The notes under the pieces are model-generated. The model worked only from the letters and a program-made list of their open reading frames with translations. It had not been told where the DNA came from and made no database searches. Source: Marivivens sp. LCG002 (lineage in GTDB: Bacteria; Pseudomonadota; Alphaproteobacteria; Rhodobacterales; Rhodobacteraceae). Taken from it: DNA of 64,000 nt. Both the position numbers and the translations under genes were made by a program. Positions 38,414 to 48,176 of this stretch are shown here, one piece after another. The stretch covers positions 1,352,001-1,416,000 of the forward strand of contig NZ_CP127165.1 of assembly GCF_030264275.1 (NCBI RefSeq). The letters are read 5' to 3'. Position 1 is the first letter of the stretch, and each line of letters starts with the position of its first letter.

Positions 38414-39559
38414 TCACAGCCGAGCCAAAATCGCATCAGCCGCCCGTTGTCCCGGTGGCGGACCGCCTGCCCCCAGCCGCTCCATCGTCAGCTGCATCGC
38501 ATCGCGTTGGGCTTCGGGCGCAAGCAGAACCTTTTCCAGCGCGGCGGCAATCCCCTCGGGAATGCAATTTTCACCAAGGAATTCCGGCACGGTTCGGTTC
38601 TCGGCAACAAGATTGACGAGCGTCACCGTGTCGACGCGCAACAAGCGTTTGACCATGAACCGCGTCACCTTGTTCATGTCATAGGCAATGACCATCGGCG
38701 TGCCTGAGGCCGCCAGTTCAAGGCTCACCGTGCCGCTGGCGGCAAGCGCGACATCGGCCGCGCGGAAGGCGGCTTTCTTGGTCTCTCGTGCGTCGGGGTC
38801 GGTGATGGGATCGATCAGCATCGGCGTCACGGGCCAGTTCGTTGTGAGTTCGCGCACCAGCGGCGCAACAGGCGCGGCACAGGGCAGCACCACCTTGAGA
38901 TCAGGGTGCTGTTTGGCCACAATCCCAACGGTTTCGCCGAACCTTTCGGCAAGTCGGGTGACTTCGCCCCGACGCGATCCGGGGAGTGCTAGAAGCAAAG
39001 GTCCCGTTCCCCCGATCCGAGCGCGAAAGGCGTCGGCCTCGTCTTGGGTTGCGATCTCTTCGGTTGCAACGGGGTGTCCGACGAAATCGCAATCCATTCC
39101 GGCCGCCTGCATAAAGGGCGGCTCGAACGGAAAGAGCGCAAGAACGTGGTCGATCACCTTGGCCATTTTGTCCGCGCGGCCCGGTCTCCAGGCCCAGACC
39201 GTGGGCGCCACATAATGCACGCAGCGCAAATCGGGTCGCATGATTTTCACCAATTTGGCGACCCGCAAACAAAAATCTGGGCTGTCGATGGTGATCAGCA
39301 CGTCCGGCCGAGAGGCGAGCACGGCCTCGGCTGTCTGACGAATGCGGCGCTTGAGATGGAAATACTTCGGAAGCACCTCGGCAATGCCCATGATCGACAA
39401 TTCGTCCATCGGAAAAAAACTGGTCAAACCGTGGCTCGACATCTCGGCCCCACCAACGCCTTCGAAGGTTATGTCGGGCACGCGGAGTCTTAGACCTTCC
39501 ATCAAGGCGCCGCCAAGCTTGTCACCCGAAGGCTCGCCCGCAATCACAAAGGCCTTCAT
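38414..39559 (-). CDS. lpxB: Lipid-A-disaccharide synthase
   Basis: 381 residues, a family 19 glycosyltransferase. It joins UDP-2,3-diacylglucosamine and lipid X into the lipid A disaccharide at the inner membrane. The N-terminus AGEPSGDKLGG is the family's nucleotide-sugar-fold opening, and PGSRRGEV is the second signature. Its start overlaps the end of lpxI by four bases (ATGA). It is the last gene of the envelope run; nirB with its own leader follows. Confidence 0.95.
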   Translation of the reverse strand: MKAFVIAGEPSGDKLGGALMEGLRLRVPDITFEGVGGAEMSSHGLTSFFPMDELSIMGIAEVLPKYFHLKRRIRQTAEAVLASRPDVLITIDSPDFCLRVAKLVKIMRPDLRCVHYVAPTVWAWRPGRADKMAKVIDHVLALFPFEPPFMQAAGMDCDFVGHPVATEEIATQDEADAFRARIGGTGPLLLALPGSRRGEVTRLAERFGETVGIVAKQHPDLKVVLPCAAPVAPLVRELTTNWPVTPMLIDPITDPDARETKKAAFRAADVALAASGTVSLELAASGTPMVIAYDMNKVTRFMVKRLLRVDTVTLVNLVAENRTVPEFLGENCIPEGIAAALEKVLLAPEAQRDAMQLTMERLGAGGPPPGQRAADAILARL

Positions 39560-40341
39560 GACGGCACCACTTCAAGAAAGAGCCCGAGCCGATCCGCCGC
39601 CTCGATCGTTGCGGCGCGGTCGATGATCATGACGCCGCCTTCTGCAAGAACGACCCCTTCGAGCCCTGCGCGCGCCGCTTGCTCCAAGGTATCGGGACCG
39701 ACGGCAGGAAGGTCGATGCGGCGGTCCTGCGATGGCTTCGGCGCTTTGAACAGAATACCGCCCGTTCCAAGGCCGACCACGCTAGCGAGCATATGTGCCG
39801 TCCCTGGCATCGCCTCGAGAGCGAGCGCCTGACGGCGCCGCACAATACAGGCTTGCCCGATATCGGCAGAGCCGAGAAGCGCGGCGATCTCTCGGGCCTT
39901 GTCGATGTCCTCAGTGCTGTGCTTGGGCCTCTTGTGACGGCCCAGAACCCCGAGAGGCGGGATCAGATCAGGCGCGAGCTCGTGCGCCGCGCGGATACGG
40001 AATCCCTTTTCCTCGAAGGTGGCGAGCACGATCCGAAGGGCGGCATCATCGCCCTGCCCCAAGGCTTTGAGCATGCGCGGCACCAAGGGCAAAGTCGCGG
40101 CGTCGATCTTGGTCGGATTGAGCTGCGGACGGTCGATTCCGCCCGCGAAACACACATCCGTCACGCCGAGTTTGCCGAGTTCCTTGAGAAAGCTCCCAAG
40201 CCGCTCGATCCGAAACGATAGCCCGACATCAAGTCCATCGGGTTCGCACCCTTCCAAGGCAGCGACCACGACATCTTTGCCGCCCGAGCGGTCAAAGAGA
40301 ATACGCGGCAATCGTCCTCGGCCTGCGATGAGAGCAAGCAT
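39556..40341 (-). CDS. lpxI: UDP-2,3-diacylglucosamine pyrophosphatase LpxI
   Basis: 261 residues, formerly DUF1009. It makes lipid X from UDP-2,3-diacylglucosamine, replacing the LpxH of gammaproteobacteria; LpxI is usual in alphaproteobacteria. N-terminal GRGRLPRILFD and a C-terminal block with RRID..AVGPDTLEQAARAG match the family. It lies between lpxA (5-base gap) and lpxB (4-base overlap), exactly the order of the pathway steps, which supports the assignment. Confidence 0.93.
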   Translation of the reverse strand: MLALIAGRGRLPRILFDRSGGKDVVVAALEGCEPDGLDVGLSFRIERLGSFLKELGKLGVTDVCFAGGIDRPQLNPTKIDAATLPLVPRMLKALGQGDDAALRIVLATFEEKGFRIRAAHELAPDLIPPLGVLGRHKRPKHSTEDIDKAREIAALLGSADIGQACIVRRRQALALEAMPGTAHMLASVVGLGTGGILFKAPKPSQDRRIDLPAVGPDTLEQAARAGLEGVVLAEGGVMIIDRAATIEAADRLGLFLEVVPS

Positions 40342-40346
40342 AGGCG

Positions 40347-41132
40347 TCAGCTCGGTGTGAGAAAGCTTCGGTCGGAATGCCCGAGAATGAACTCGACCAT
40401 CTCCTGAACATAGGTGCTTTCGCTTTCATGCTTGAGCCGCTCGGCCCGTTCAAGGAAGGTGCCTTCACCGTCCTTGAGCATCTGGAACGCAGCCCGAAGC
40501 GCGGTAATATCCGAGCGGTCCACGCCGCGCCGCTTGAGCCCGACAAGGTTAAGACCGTCGAGCTTGCCGCGCGGGGCCTGCACAAGCGCGTGGGGGATCA
40601 CGTCATTGGTCACCATCGTCAAGGCGCCGATGATTGCACCCCGCCCGATCCTGACGAATTGATGCACGCCGCACAGACCGCCGACGATGACGTCGTCTTC
40701 GATGATGCAATGGCCCGCAATCGCCGTGCTGTTCACGATAATAACGCGGTTCCCGAGATGGGCATCATGGGCGATATGGCAACCCGCCATCAAGAGACAA
40801 TCGTCCCCGATTCTAGTCACGCCGCCGCCACCCGCGGTGCCCGTGTTGATCGTCACATGCTCGCGAATGCGGTTTCTTGCGCCGATCCGGAGCGAGGTCT
40901 TTTCGCCGCCGAACTTGAGATCCTGCGGGATCTCTCCAATCACCGAGAAAGAGAACACGACCGAGTCGTCACCAATATGCGTATTGCCGGTGATCACCAC
41001 ATGGGACTTGAGAACGACATTCTGCCCAAGAACGACCTCGGGGCCTATGACGCAGAACGGGCCGATCTCGCAGCCCGCGCCGATCACAGCGCCCTCTTCG
41101 ATGATCGCAGAAGGATGTATGCTGGCGCTCAT
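40347..41132 (-). CDS. lpxA: UDP-N-acetylglucosamine acyltransferase
   Basis: 261 residues. The N-terminal two-thirds are hexapeptide repeats forming a left-handed beta-helix; a helical C-terminal domain follows. It moves a 3-hydroxyacyl chain from ACP to UDP-GlcNAc, the first lipid A step. The catalytic histidine lies in the CHIAHDAHLGN region. The start shares one base with the fabZ stop (TAATG), so the two are coupled and can balance fatty-acid and lipid A synthesis. Confidence 0.95.
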   Translation of the reverse strand: MSASIHPSAIIEEGAVIGAGCEIGPFCVIGPEVVLGQNVVLKSHVVITGNTHIGDDSVVFSFSVIGEIPQDLKFGGEKTSLRIGARNRIREHVTINTGTAGGGGVTRIGDDCLLMAGCHIAHDAHLGNRVIIVNSTAIAGHCIIEDDVIVGGLCGVHQFVRIGRGAIIGALTMVTNDVIPHALVQAPRGKLDGLNLVGLKRRGVDRSDITALRAAFQMLKDGEGTFLERAERLKHESESTYVQEMVEFILGHSDRSFLTPS

Positions 41133-41593
41133 TACGCAGGCAGGTCCATCATAGCGGTGAATTCGGCTTCTGCTGCCATTTCGCCGTCTACGGTTGCGAC
41201 ACCTTTGAACTTCCAGACCTTTGCGCCGGGCTTGCCGCGCGTGGTCTCCACGTTCATTTTGAGAACGTCACCGGGGACGACTTTGCGGCGGAATTTGCAA
41301 CCGTCGATCGCCATGAAATAGACCAGCAGATTGTTATCGGTCAGCCCCATGGTCGCTCCGACCATGACAGCGGCCGTCTGAGCCATCGCCTCGACAATTG
41401 TCACACCCGGCATGATGGGATTTCCGGGAAAGTGCCCCTGAAAATGCGGCTCGTTCATCGTGACGTTCTTGATACCTGTCGCCGAAGTCGTCCCGTTGAT
41501 GTCGACCACACGATCCACCAAAAGGAACGGATAGCGATGTGGCAGGATCTTTTGGATCAGCATGATATCTGCGGTGGTGACGGGCTCGCTCAT
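41132..41593 (-). CDS. fabZ: 3-hydroxyacyl-ACP dehydratase FabZ
   Basis: 153 residues from the ATG at 41591-41593, which follows an AAAGGA site; an in-frame ATG 26 codons upstream has no family similarity. A hot-dog-fold enzyme that dehydrates 3-hydroxyacyl-ACP in fatty-acid elongation. The catalytic His is in [10 protein letters not shown] and the Glu in VEAMAQ. It competes with lpxA for the same acyl-ACP, which explains their pairing. In many bacteria lpxD sits between ompH and fabZ; here it does not. Confidence 0.95.
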   Translation of the reverse strand: MSEPVTTADIMLIQKILPHRYPFLLVDRVVDINGTTSATGIKNVTMNEPHFQGHFPGNPIMPGVTIVEAMAQTAAVMVGATMGLTDNNLLVYFMAIDGCKFRRKVVPGDVLKMNVETTRGKPGAKVWKFKGVATVDGEMAAEAEFTAMMDLPA

Positions 41594-41680
41594 CGGGGGT
41601 CCTTTCTTGGTCTTTGCCAATGCAAAGCGTTTGCTTGCCAAATCCCTAGCAAGCCAGTGCACTCTGGGCAAGCGTTGTGA

Positions 41681-42247
41681 CTATTGCGCAGGGTCGAGCA
41701 AGGCAGCACCATCGCCAAGCTCGGCATTGATGCGCTCGATGGCTTCTTGCGTGATATCGGCAACCGAACGGGTCAGGAAAACAGTCCGCCTGTCGAGGAT
41801 GACCACAGCGCCGCGTTCGGCCATCATCTGCCCGAGGATCGGGCTCACCGCTTCGATAAAGCGCTGTTCCGCTTCGGACACGCTGGCACGAAGCTCTGCC
41901 TCTTTGGTGTCCTGAGCGGCACGAATGGCGTCCACTTTGGTCGAAAAGGCCTCTGCCTCGGCGCGAAACGCTTCGGGCGTCATAGTGGGACGCCGTGCTG
42001 TCAGCGATTTTTCCTCTTCGGTCAGCGCGGTTTCGATCTTGAGGTTCTCGGCAAGCAGCGCCTCGGCCTTTTGCTGGTATTGCGCATCAAAGGTCGCGCT
42101 GAAAAGCGAGCCGCCAAAGAGCGCTTCGACATCGACGGTCAGCACACTGGATTGGGCCGCAGAAACATCCCCCGAAACCGTCGTCTGCGCATGGCCCGCT
42201 CCTGCAAAGAGGAGCGCCAAGGTCACGAATAACGGTCTCAGGGTCAT
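41681..42247 (-). CDS. OmpH/Skp family periplasmic chaperone
   Basis: 188 residues with a signal peptide ending ...AGHAQ. The mature protein is mostly coiled-coil (about residues 55-140, rich in Ala, Glu and Lys/Arg), the tentacle region of Skp. Skp holds outer-membrane proteins on the way to BamA. It lies 7 bases downstream of bamA, the classical pairing. The sequence is weakly conserved, as usual for Skp, so the call rests on both architecture and position. Confidence 0.88.
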   Translation of the reverse strand: MTLRPLFVTLALLFAGAGHAQTTVSGDVSAAQSSVLTVDVEALFGGSLFSATFDAQYQQKAEALLAENLKIETALTEEEKSLTARRPTMTPEAFRAEAEAFSTKVDAIRAAQDTKEAELRASVSEAEQRFIEAVSPILGQMMAERGAVVILDRRTVFLTRSVADITQEAIERINAELGDGAALLDPAQ

Positions 42248-42254
42248 AGACGCC

Positions 42255-44579
42255 TCAGAAGCTTGTCGAGATGGTCAGATCGAACGAACGGGTGTTGTCG
42301 CCCGTCTGCACTTTGAGAGGTTTGGTGAAGTTGAACCGCAGCGGGCCGAGCGGCGTGGTCCAGAAAACCGACAAACCTGCAACGCTGCGCGGAGTGAAGC
42401 CGCAATAATCAACGGTCGTGCCGGTGCAATCAAAGCCCGTATCCCAAAGCGAGCCGTAATCCACAAAGGCACCGCCCGTGATGCCGTATTCTTCGGGAAG
42501 TCCGAGCGGGAACTCGGCTTCGAGACGCACAACGGCATAGGCATTGCCGCCCAAGGCGTCATCGGTCGCATTGTCACGCGGACCGATACCGCCAAGCTGG
42601 AAGCCGCGCATGACATCCGAGCCGAGCGTAAAGCGGTCGATCACACGGCTGCTGCCTTTGAAATATTTGGCATAGCCGCCTTCAAAGGTGCTGCGCACAG
42701 TGAGCTGGTCGCTCAGAACATTGGTCTCGGCCCCTGCAAGGACGGTGTTCTTGACATAGGTCGACTTGCCGAAGCCGAATTCCTGACCGCCGCGCGCCAC
42801 GAGCACGACATCGGGTTCGACCCCCTTGCGGCGGTTGTCCCAGCTGAGCGTATAGCCGACCGAGTTCGCCCAGATACCGCCCTTGGCCGCATCGGCCTTG
42901 ATGAATGTGCTTGCTGCCGCATCGACGTCCTGCATTGCGCTGTATTCCAGCGAGTAGAAGGTCGAAACGCGGGCCTGCTCGGTCAACGGAAAACCGATCG
43001 ACGGCGAGAAGCGGAACGTCTTGGTGTCGTATTTCGCGCCTTCGTTGTTGGTCGTCACATAAGACAGGCCAAGGCTTGCCGAGAGATCACGCCCAAGAAG
43101 ATAGGGTTCGGTGAAATCGAAGGTGAACTGGCGGTTCGTCTTGCCGAGGTTCATATTCAGGAAAATCTGCTGGCCGCGCCCAAGGAAGTTCTGTTCCTTG
43201 AAGGTCGCAACAAGGCTGGTGCCTGTGTCGGTGTTATAGTTCGCACCGAATGAGAAGGAACCCGTCGGCATTTCTTCGACGTTCACGTCGATGACGACCT
43301 GATCGGCTCCCGACCCTTGGCGGGCATTCACATCGGCATTCGAGAAATAGCCGAGCGCGCGGATGCGTTCAGCGCTTTCGCGGATCGTGCGCGGGTTAAA
43401 GGGGTCACCCTCAACGACGCGGAACTGGTCGCGCACAACGCGGTCAAGCGTGGTGTTGTTGCCTTCGATGTCGATGCGCTCGACAAAAATACGCTCGCCA
43501 CGGACCAGCACATAGGTCACGTCAAGGATCTGGCCCGCATCATTGCGGGTGATCTGCGGATCGACACGCAGGAAGTCGACGCCCTGACGCAAAGCAAGGC
43601 TTTCCATGCGGGCGATATCGTTCTCGATGGCGACGGGTGAATAGTAATCGCCCTCGTCCACCTTGATCTCGCGGCGGAAAAGCTCGACGTCCACGCCATT
43701 GATTTCGCTGACGATATTGATGTTTCCAAGGCGATAACGCTGGCCTTCCTCGACGTTGAACGTCACCAGATAGGCATCGCGCTCGCGGGTCAGCTCGATA
43801 TCGACGTTCTCGACGCGGAAGTCCACGAAACCACGAGAAGTGTAGAAGTCGGTCAGGACCTGTTTGTCGAAATCGACACGCGCCGGATCATAGGTGTCAC
43901 GAGTGATGAGCACTCGCAAAAGACCGGCCTGCTTGGTCGATAGAACGCTGCGCAGACGGCGGTCACTGAACGTGCGGTTGCCGACAAAGCCGATGCTCTC
44001 GATCTCGGTTACGCCGCCTTCGAAAACCTCGTAGACGAGATCGACGCGGTTATCGCTTCTGCGGATGATCTTCGGCGTGATGGTGGCGTTGATCCGCCCC
44101 TTGGTCGCATAGAAATCGGCAAGTGTGGCCACATCGCTTTCTACGGTCGCGGGGTTATAGACACGGCGCGACGTCGATTGGATCACAGCCGAAAGGTCTG
44201 CATCACTTAGTTTGTCGTTGCCCTCGAAGTTGATGAGGTTGATCGTCGGATATTCCTGCACCGTAACGACAAGGCTCGAACCGCTCACTGTCGCGTCCAC
44301 GGTTTCGAAAAGGCCGGTGGCCCGAAGCGCCTGAACCGCTGCGTTGATGTCCGAGGCAGAACCGCCCTGCGCCGAGGAGAGATAGCTCAGAATCGTTGCG
44401 GTTTCGATCCGCTGGTTCCCCTTTACGGTAATTCCGGAAACATTCTGAGCAATGGCAGCGCTCGAAGTTACGGTAGCAAGTGCAAGTGTTGAAACAAGAA
44501 AAGTGGTTTTCAACAAAGCAGAAATGCGCGGCCCACGCACAGAATTTCGAGCGATCATAGTCCCAGCCCAATCAGACAT
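42255..44579 (-). CDS. bamA: Outer membrane protein assembly factor BamA
   Basis: 774 residues: signal sequence, five POTRA domains (about 47-420) and a 16-strand Omp85 barrel. It folds and inserts outer-membrane proteins. The lid motif, usually VRGF, reads MRGF, and the protein ends in Phe as barrels do. The start is uncertain: the ATG at 44577-44579 would sit only about 10 bases after the apparent promoter start point, whereas an ATG seven codons later (44558) allows a normal leader and keeps the signal peptide. Confidence 0.95.
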   Translation of the reverse strand: MSDWAGTMIARNSVRGPRISALLKTTFLVSTLALATVTSSAAIAQNVSGITVKGNQRIETATILSYLSSAQGGSASDINAAVQALRATGLFETVDATVSGSSLVVTVQEYPTINLINFEGNDKLSDADLSAVIQSTSRRVYNPATVESDVATLADFYATKGRINATITPKIIRRSDNRVDLVYEVFEGGVTEIESIGFVGNRTFSDRRLRSVLSTKQAGLLRVLITRDTYDPARVDFDKQVLTDFYTSRGFVDFRVENVDIELTRERDAYLVTFNVEEGQRYRLGNINIVSEINGVDVELFRREIKVDEGDYYSPVAIENDIARMESLALRQGVDFLRVDPQITRNDAGQILDVTYVLVRGERIFVERIDIEGNNTTLDRVVRDQFRVVEGDPFNPRTIRESAERIRALGYFSNADVNARQGSGADQVVIDVNVEEMPTGSFSFGANYNTDTGTSLVATFKEQNFLGRGQQIFLNMNLGKTNRQFTFDFTEPYLLGRDLSASLGLSYVTTNNEGAKYDTKTFRFSPSIGFPLTEQARVSTFYSLEYSAMQDVDAAASTFIKADAAKGGIWANSVGYTLSWDNRRKGVEPDVVLVARGGQEFGFGKSTYVKNTVLAGAETNVLSDQLTVRSTFEGGYAKYFKGSSRVIDRFTLGSDVMRGFQLGGIGPRDNATDDALGGNAYAVVRLEAEFPLGLPEEYGITGGAFVDYGSLWDTGFDCTGTTVDYCGFTPRSVAGLSVFWTTPLGPLRFNFTKPLKVQTGDNTRSFDLTISTSF

Positions 44580-44594
44580 CCCAGTATGACCAAG

Positions 44595-44623
44595 GGAGTA
44601 TCCCGAACGCGCCGAGTTGTCAA
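44595..44623 (-). promoter_or_regulatory. Candidate promoter for bamA
   Basis: Minus strand: TTGACA (44623-44618), 17-base spacer, TACTCC (44600-44595). The -35 is perfect, the -10 partial. It would let bamA-ompH-fabZ-lpxAIB be transcribed separately from rseP. Confidence 0.5.
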
Positions 44624-44830
44624 AAGATTGAAGGGCTCTTAGGCGTTCAAATGCCTAGATATTGTGTCACAGACTGCCCACAACAGAACCAAGCCAAAGC
44701 GAGCCGACAAGCGCGCCCGCAAACAAAAGACGGTCCCAGTTCAAATCGAACAGGAACGAAAGGCTCCGATAGCTCGTGTTGATCGTCTGCATCTCCGACC
44801 TCTTTGGTTGATAAAGCGCAGACTAGAACA

Positions 44831-44865
44831 CGATTGGGGCGAAATCATGACGCCCCGATCGCTTT
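44831..44865. terminator. Strong hairpin after rseP
   Basis: CGATTGGGGCG (44831-44841) pairs with CGCCCCGATCG (44851-44861), an 11-base stem with one G-T pair and a 9-base loop. CTTTTC follows on the plus strand; the minus-strand flank lacks a T-run. It lies 10 bases past the rseP stop and probably limits read-through into bamA. The rest of this 292-base gap shows only the bamA promoter. Confidence 0.45.
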
Positions 44866-44871
44866 TCGGGT

Positions 44872-46197
44872 TCAGCAGAGGAAAAGATCGTTGGCCAGAC
44901 CGATGAGCATCATCGTCAGGATGATCGAAAGACCCGCCGCGATGAGAACGCGAAGCACCTTGTCCGACGGTTTCTTGCCTGTCGCAGCCTCATAAGCGTG
45001 GAACACAAGGTGCCCGCCATCAAGGATCGGGATCGGCAAGAGGTTCAAAAGACCAATCGCAGCAGAAAGATAGCCGATAAAGCTGATGTAATCGAGCAGA
45101 CCGGACGACGCCATGGCCCCTGACGCCTGCGCAATTCCGACAGGACTCGAAAGGTTGCACGAGGAAATCGCGCCGGTGATCATGTGCCACATGCCCGAAA
45201 GCGAGATCTTGAGAATATACCAAAGCGAAGAAAACGCATTCCCCACCGCCTCGACCAAGCCGGTGCGCTGGGTCAGCGGGTCAAAGAAAATACCGCCCGT
45301 CACCCCGATCAGATAGCGCGTTTCGAAACCTCCGTCCGCAAGCGGCAAATCGGTGCTCTTGGGGGTCATTTCGAGCGTAAGAACCTCGCCCTCGCGCCAG
45401 ATCGTCAGTTCGACAGGCTGGCCTTCAGAGGCCGAAATCTTCTCGATAAGCTGGGAAAAGGCGAACACCTCTTCGCCGTTGACCGCTGTGACGAAATCGC
45501 CCTGCTTGACCCCAGCGGCCGCAGCGGCACCGTCGAAATTCACACCCACGGCATAGGTCGTTTCGGGATAGGGTCCCTTGACCACCATTTCGACGCCATC
45601 GCGGATGATGGTATAGTCAACCGAAGGCTGGAGCGGCACGCTCTTCATCGCGACACCAAAGGCGGCGATGGAACGCGCATCCATATTGTCGACGGCCAAA
45701 ATCTGGTCACCCGCCTTTAGTTCAAGCTCATAGATCGGGGGCATCTGCGGCACCGAAAGAAGCGTCAAAGGATCGACCGCCTTGCCTGCGACAAGCGACA
45801 GCCCTGTAAAAACAACAACGGCAAGGATGAAATTCGCGACAGGTCCTGCCGCAACCGTCAAGGAGCGCGCCCATACAGGAGCCCCGAGCATGGTTTCGCG
45901 AGAAGCAACGCCCTCGACCTCGTCCGAGCCACCGACGCTTGCGGCATTGGCATCGCCCTTGAACTTCACATAGCCGCCGAGCGGAAAAGCAGCGATCTGC
46001 CAACGGGTGCCGCGTTTGTCGACCCGCGACCAGAGCACAGGCCCGAAGCCGAGCGAGAACACATCCGCACCGATCCCGCACCACCGCCCGACGATGTAAT
46101 GACCGAATTCATGGATCGCGACGATCACCAGTAGAGCGACGATAAACGCGATGATCGTAAAAGAGGCGTTGCCGAAATAGGGCAGGAACTGGCTCAT
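44872..46197 (-). CDS. rseP: RIP metalloprotease RseP (site-2 protease)
   Basis: 441 residues. The zinc site HEFGH lies in the first membrane helix and the third ligand in the C-terminal LDG motif (ILDGGHL). One or two PDZ domains lie between. RseP cleaves anti-sigma factors and leftover signal peptides within the inner membrane. It follows dxr by 8 bases and precedes bamA, the order found across proteobacteria. Confidence 0.95.
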   Translation of the reverse strand: MSQFLPYFGNASFTIIAFIVALLVIVAIHEFGHYIVGRWCGIGADVFSLGFGPVLWSRVDKRGTRWQIAAFPLGGYVKFKGDANAASVGGSDEVEGVASRETMLGAPVWARSLTVAAGPVANFILAVVVFTGLSLVAGKAVDPLTLLSVPQMPPIYELELKAGDQILAVDNMDARSIAAFGVAMKSVPLQPSVDYTIIRDGVEMVVKGPYPETTYAVGVNFDGAAAAAGVKQGDFVTAVNGEEVFAFSQLIEKISASEGQPVELTIWREGEVLTLEMTPKSTDLPLADGGFETRYLIGVTGGIFFDPLTQRTGLVEAVGNAFSSLWYILKISLSGMWHMITGAISSCNLSSPVGIAQASGAMASSGLLDYISFIGYLSAAIGLLNLLPIPILDGGHLVFHAYEAATGKKPSDKVLRVLIAAGLSIILTMMLIGLANDLFLC

Positions 46198-46205
46198 TGG
46201 CTGGA

Positions 46206-47384
46206 TTATCCCAAAGTCTTTATGGTTTCGCGGGCAATCAAACGTGCCTCGCGGTCAATGTCCAGAATACTATCTAGGCTCATCACGTCATTTTGCAGTC
46301 CCGCACGTGGCGAAAGTCGGTCCATGGTCCGTTCGACCATCTCGGACATCTGCAAAAAGCCGATCTCTTCGGCGATAAAATGATCGAGAGCGGCTTCTTT
46401 TGCGGCGTTGAAAACGGCCCCCATCAAACCGCCCTCTTCCATCACGCGGCGTGCAAGACCAAGAGCGGGGTAACGGTCGGCGCAGGCTTCGCGAAAGGTG
46501 AAGGCCCCGATCTTCGCCAGATCAAGCCGCTCGACGGGAAGGGTCTTGCGATCCGGCCAGTTGAGCGCAAACCCGATGGCGTGACGCATATCCGCAGGTC
46601 CAACATGAGCCATCAAGGCCCCGTCGTTAAAGCCGACGAGCGCATGGATCATGCTTTCGGGGTGGACGATCACTTCGATCTGGTCAGGAGTAAAGCCAAA
46701 GAATTCTTTTGTCTCAATAACTTCCATCGCCTTATTGAACATAGAGGCGCTGTCTATCGTGATCCTTTGCCCCATGTCCCAATTGGGATGGGAGGATGCC
46801 TCGGCCACTGTCGCGGTTGCCAGCTTTTCCATCGGCCAATCGCGAAATGCGCCGCCCGACGCGGTTATGATCACCCGTTCGACCGCCGACTGGTCTTCGC
46901 CGATCAACGCCTGGAAAATGGCAGAATGCTCGGAGTCGACAGGCAGAACGGTTGCGCCATGGGCCTTTGCTTCGGACAACAAAAGCGGGCCGGCGGTGAC
47001 AAGCGACTCTTTGTTGGCAAGGGCAAGCGTCGTGCCGTGCTTCAACGCTTCTAGTCCGGGCCGTAGCCCTGCTGCACCGACGATTGCACTCATCACCCAA
47101 TCGGCGGGACGGCTGGCCGCTTCGACCACGGCTGCGTCGCCACTTGCGACTTCGATACCCGTGCCCTTGAGACGCTCTTCAAGTTCGGCTCTGCACTCGT
47201 CGAAACAGGTGACGGCGATTTGTGCCTTGAGACGGATGGCATCGTGAGCCAAACGCGCGACGTTGCGCCCGCCCGTCAATGCCACCACTTCGAACCCTTG
47301 GGGATCACGCGCGATGAGATCGAGCGTATTCTGCCCGATGCTGCCTGTTGCGCCAAAGACTGAAACGCGTCGAACTTGTGTCAT
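46206..47384 (-). CDS. dxr: 1-deoxy-D-xylulose-5-phosphate reductoisomerase
   Basis: 392 residues. It makes methylerythritol 4-phosphate with NADPH, the step before IspD. The NADPH-binding GATGSIGQ at the N-terminus and the metal-site SEHSAIFQ are intact. The start is the ATG at 47382-47384, which overlaps the cdsA stop as ATGA; an upstream ATG eight codons earlier lies inside cdsA. It sits between cdsA and rseP, linking isoprenoid supply to envelope synthesis. Confidence 0.96.
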   Translation of the reverse strand: MTQVRRVSVFGATGSIGQNTLDLIARDPQGFEVVALTGGRNVARLAHDAIRLKAQIAVTCFDECRAELEERLKGTGIEVASGDAAVVEAASRPADWVMSAIVGAAGLRPGLEALKHGTTLALANKESLVTAGPLLLSEAKAHGATVLPVDSEHSAIFQALIGEDQSAVERVIITASGGAFRDWPMEKLATATVAEASSHPNWDMGQRITIDSASMFNKAMEVIETKEFFGFTPDQIEVIVHPESMIHALVGFNDGALMAHVGPADMRHAIGFALNWPDRKTLPVERLDLAKIGAFTFREACADRYPALGLARRVMEEGGLMGAVFNAAKEAALDHFIAEEIGFLQMSEMVERTMDRLSPRAGLQNDVMSLDSILDIDREARLIARETIKTLG

Positions 47385-48175
47385 GCCGAAAAGGAGGACT
47401 GTGCCCAAAGAAGGATCAAGAGAACCGAGGAGGCCGCAATCATCGCGTCGAACCGATCAAGAAGCCCGCCATGACCGGGAATGATGTTGGAACTGTCCTT
47501 GATCCCTGCCCTACGCTTGATCGCGCTTTCGGCGATATCGCCCATTTGCCCTGCAAAGGACAAAAGAACGGAAAAAAGGATGAAGACAGGCGAAACATCG
47601 AAATAAACGCTATAGCCAAAGCCGACCAGAGCCGCGCCGATCCAACCGGCAAGTGTTCCGCTCCACGTTTTCTTGGGGCTGACCTTGGGCCAGAACTTGG
47701 GGCCACCCAGAAAGCGCCCCGCAAAATAGCCCAAGATATCGGTGACAACGATCACGACGACGACCCAAGCAAGTTGATGGACGCTGCCTTCTTCGCGGAA
47801 ATAAACGAAGCCCCAGGGCGCAAAAAGAACAAAGACGCCGTAGAGTGCGACGATCCATTTATCACGGCTTGCAACCGATGCCGCTGCGACTGCCAGAATA
47901 AAGAAAAGGCCTAAAAACGGACCCGCGCCGCCATAAATCGCCGCGCATTGCGCAAGCGCCGCCAAAGCGCCAAAGATGACGGCCCTCAATTCCTTGGTAG
48001 GGTCGATCATGCGGGTGAGTTCCCAGAACATCAGCCCCGTGACGACCACTGCAAGCCCTTGGAACCAGAGCCCGCCTTTGCCGATGGTAAAGACGCCGAC
48101 AGCAATCATCACCATGGCGGAGAGCAGTCTGGGAAGCAGGTCTCCCCAATTTCCAGAGCGCAAACTGGCTGCCAT
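47381..48175 (-). CDS. cdsA: Phosphatidate cytidylyltransferase
   Basis: 264 residues, about seven or eight membrane helices. It makes CDP-diacylglycerol, the branch point of phospholipid synthesis. The C-terminal signature SPKKTWSGTLAG...IKRRAGIKDSSNIIPGHGG is split across the protein end as in other CdsA. The start at 48173-48175 lies one base after the uppS stop and has AAGG upstream; an in-frame ATG 13 codons earlier overlaps uppS. Confidence 0.94.
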   Translation of the reverse strand: MAASLRSGNWGDLLPRLLSAMVMIAVGVFTIGKGGLWFQGLAVVVTGLMFWELTRMIDPTKELRAVIFGALAALAQCAAIYGGAGPFLGLFFILAVAAASVASRDKWIVALYGVFVLFAPWGFVYFREEGSVHQLAWVVVVIVVTDILGYFAGRFLGGPKFWPKVSPKKTWSGTLAGWIGAALVGFGYSVYFDVSPVFILFSVLLSFAGQMGDIAESAIKRRAGIKDSSNIIPGHGGLLDRFDAMIAASSVLLILLWAQSSFSA

Positions 48176-48176
48176 C

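Noticed and set aside
44664-44906. 80-codon plus-strand frame after bamA promoter region
   Set aside because: Very basic, low-complexity and overlapping the rseP end; no ribosome site.
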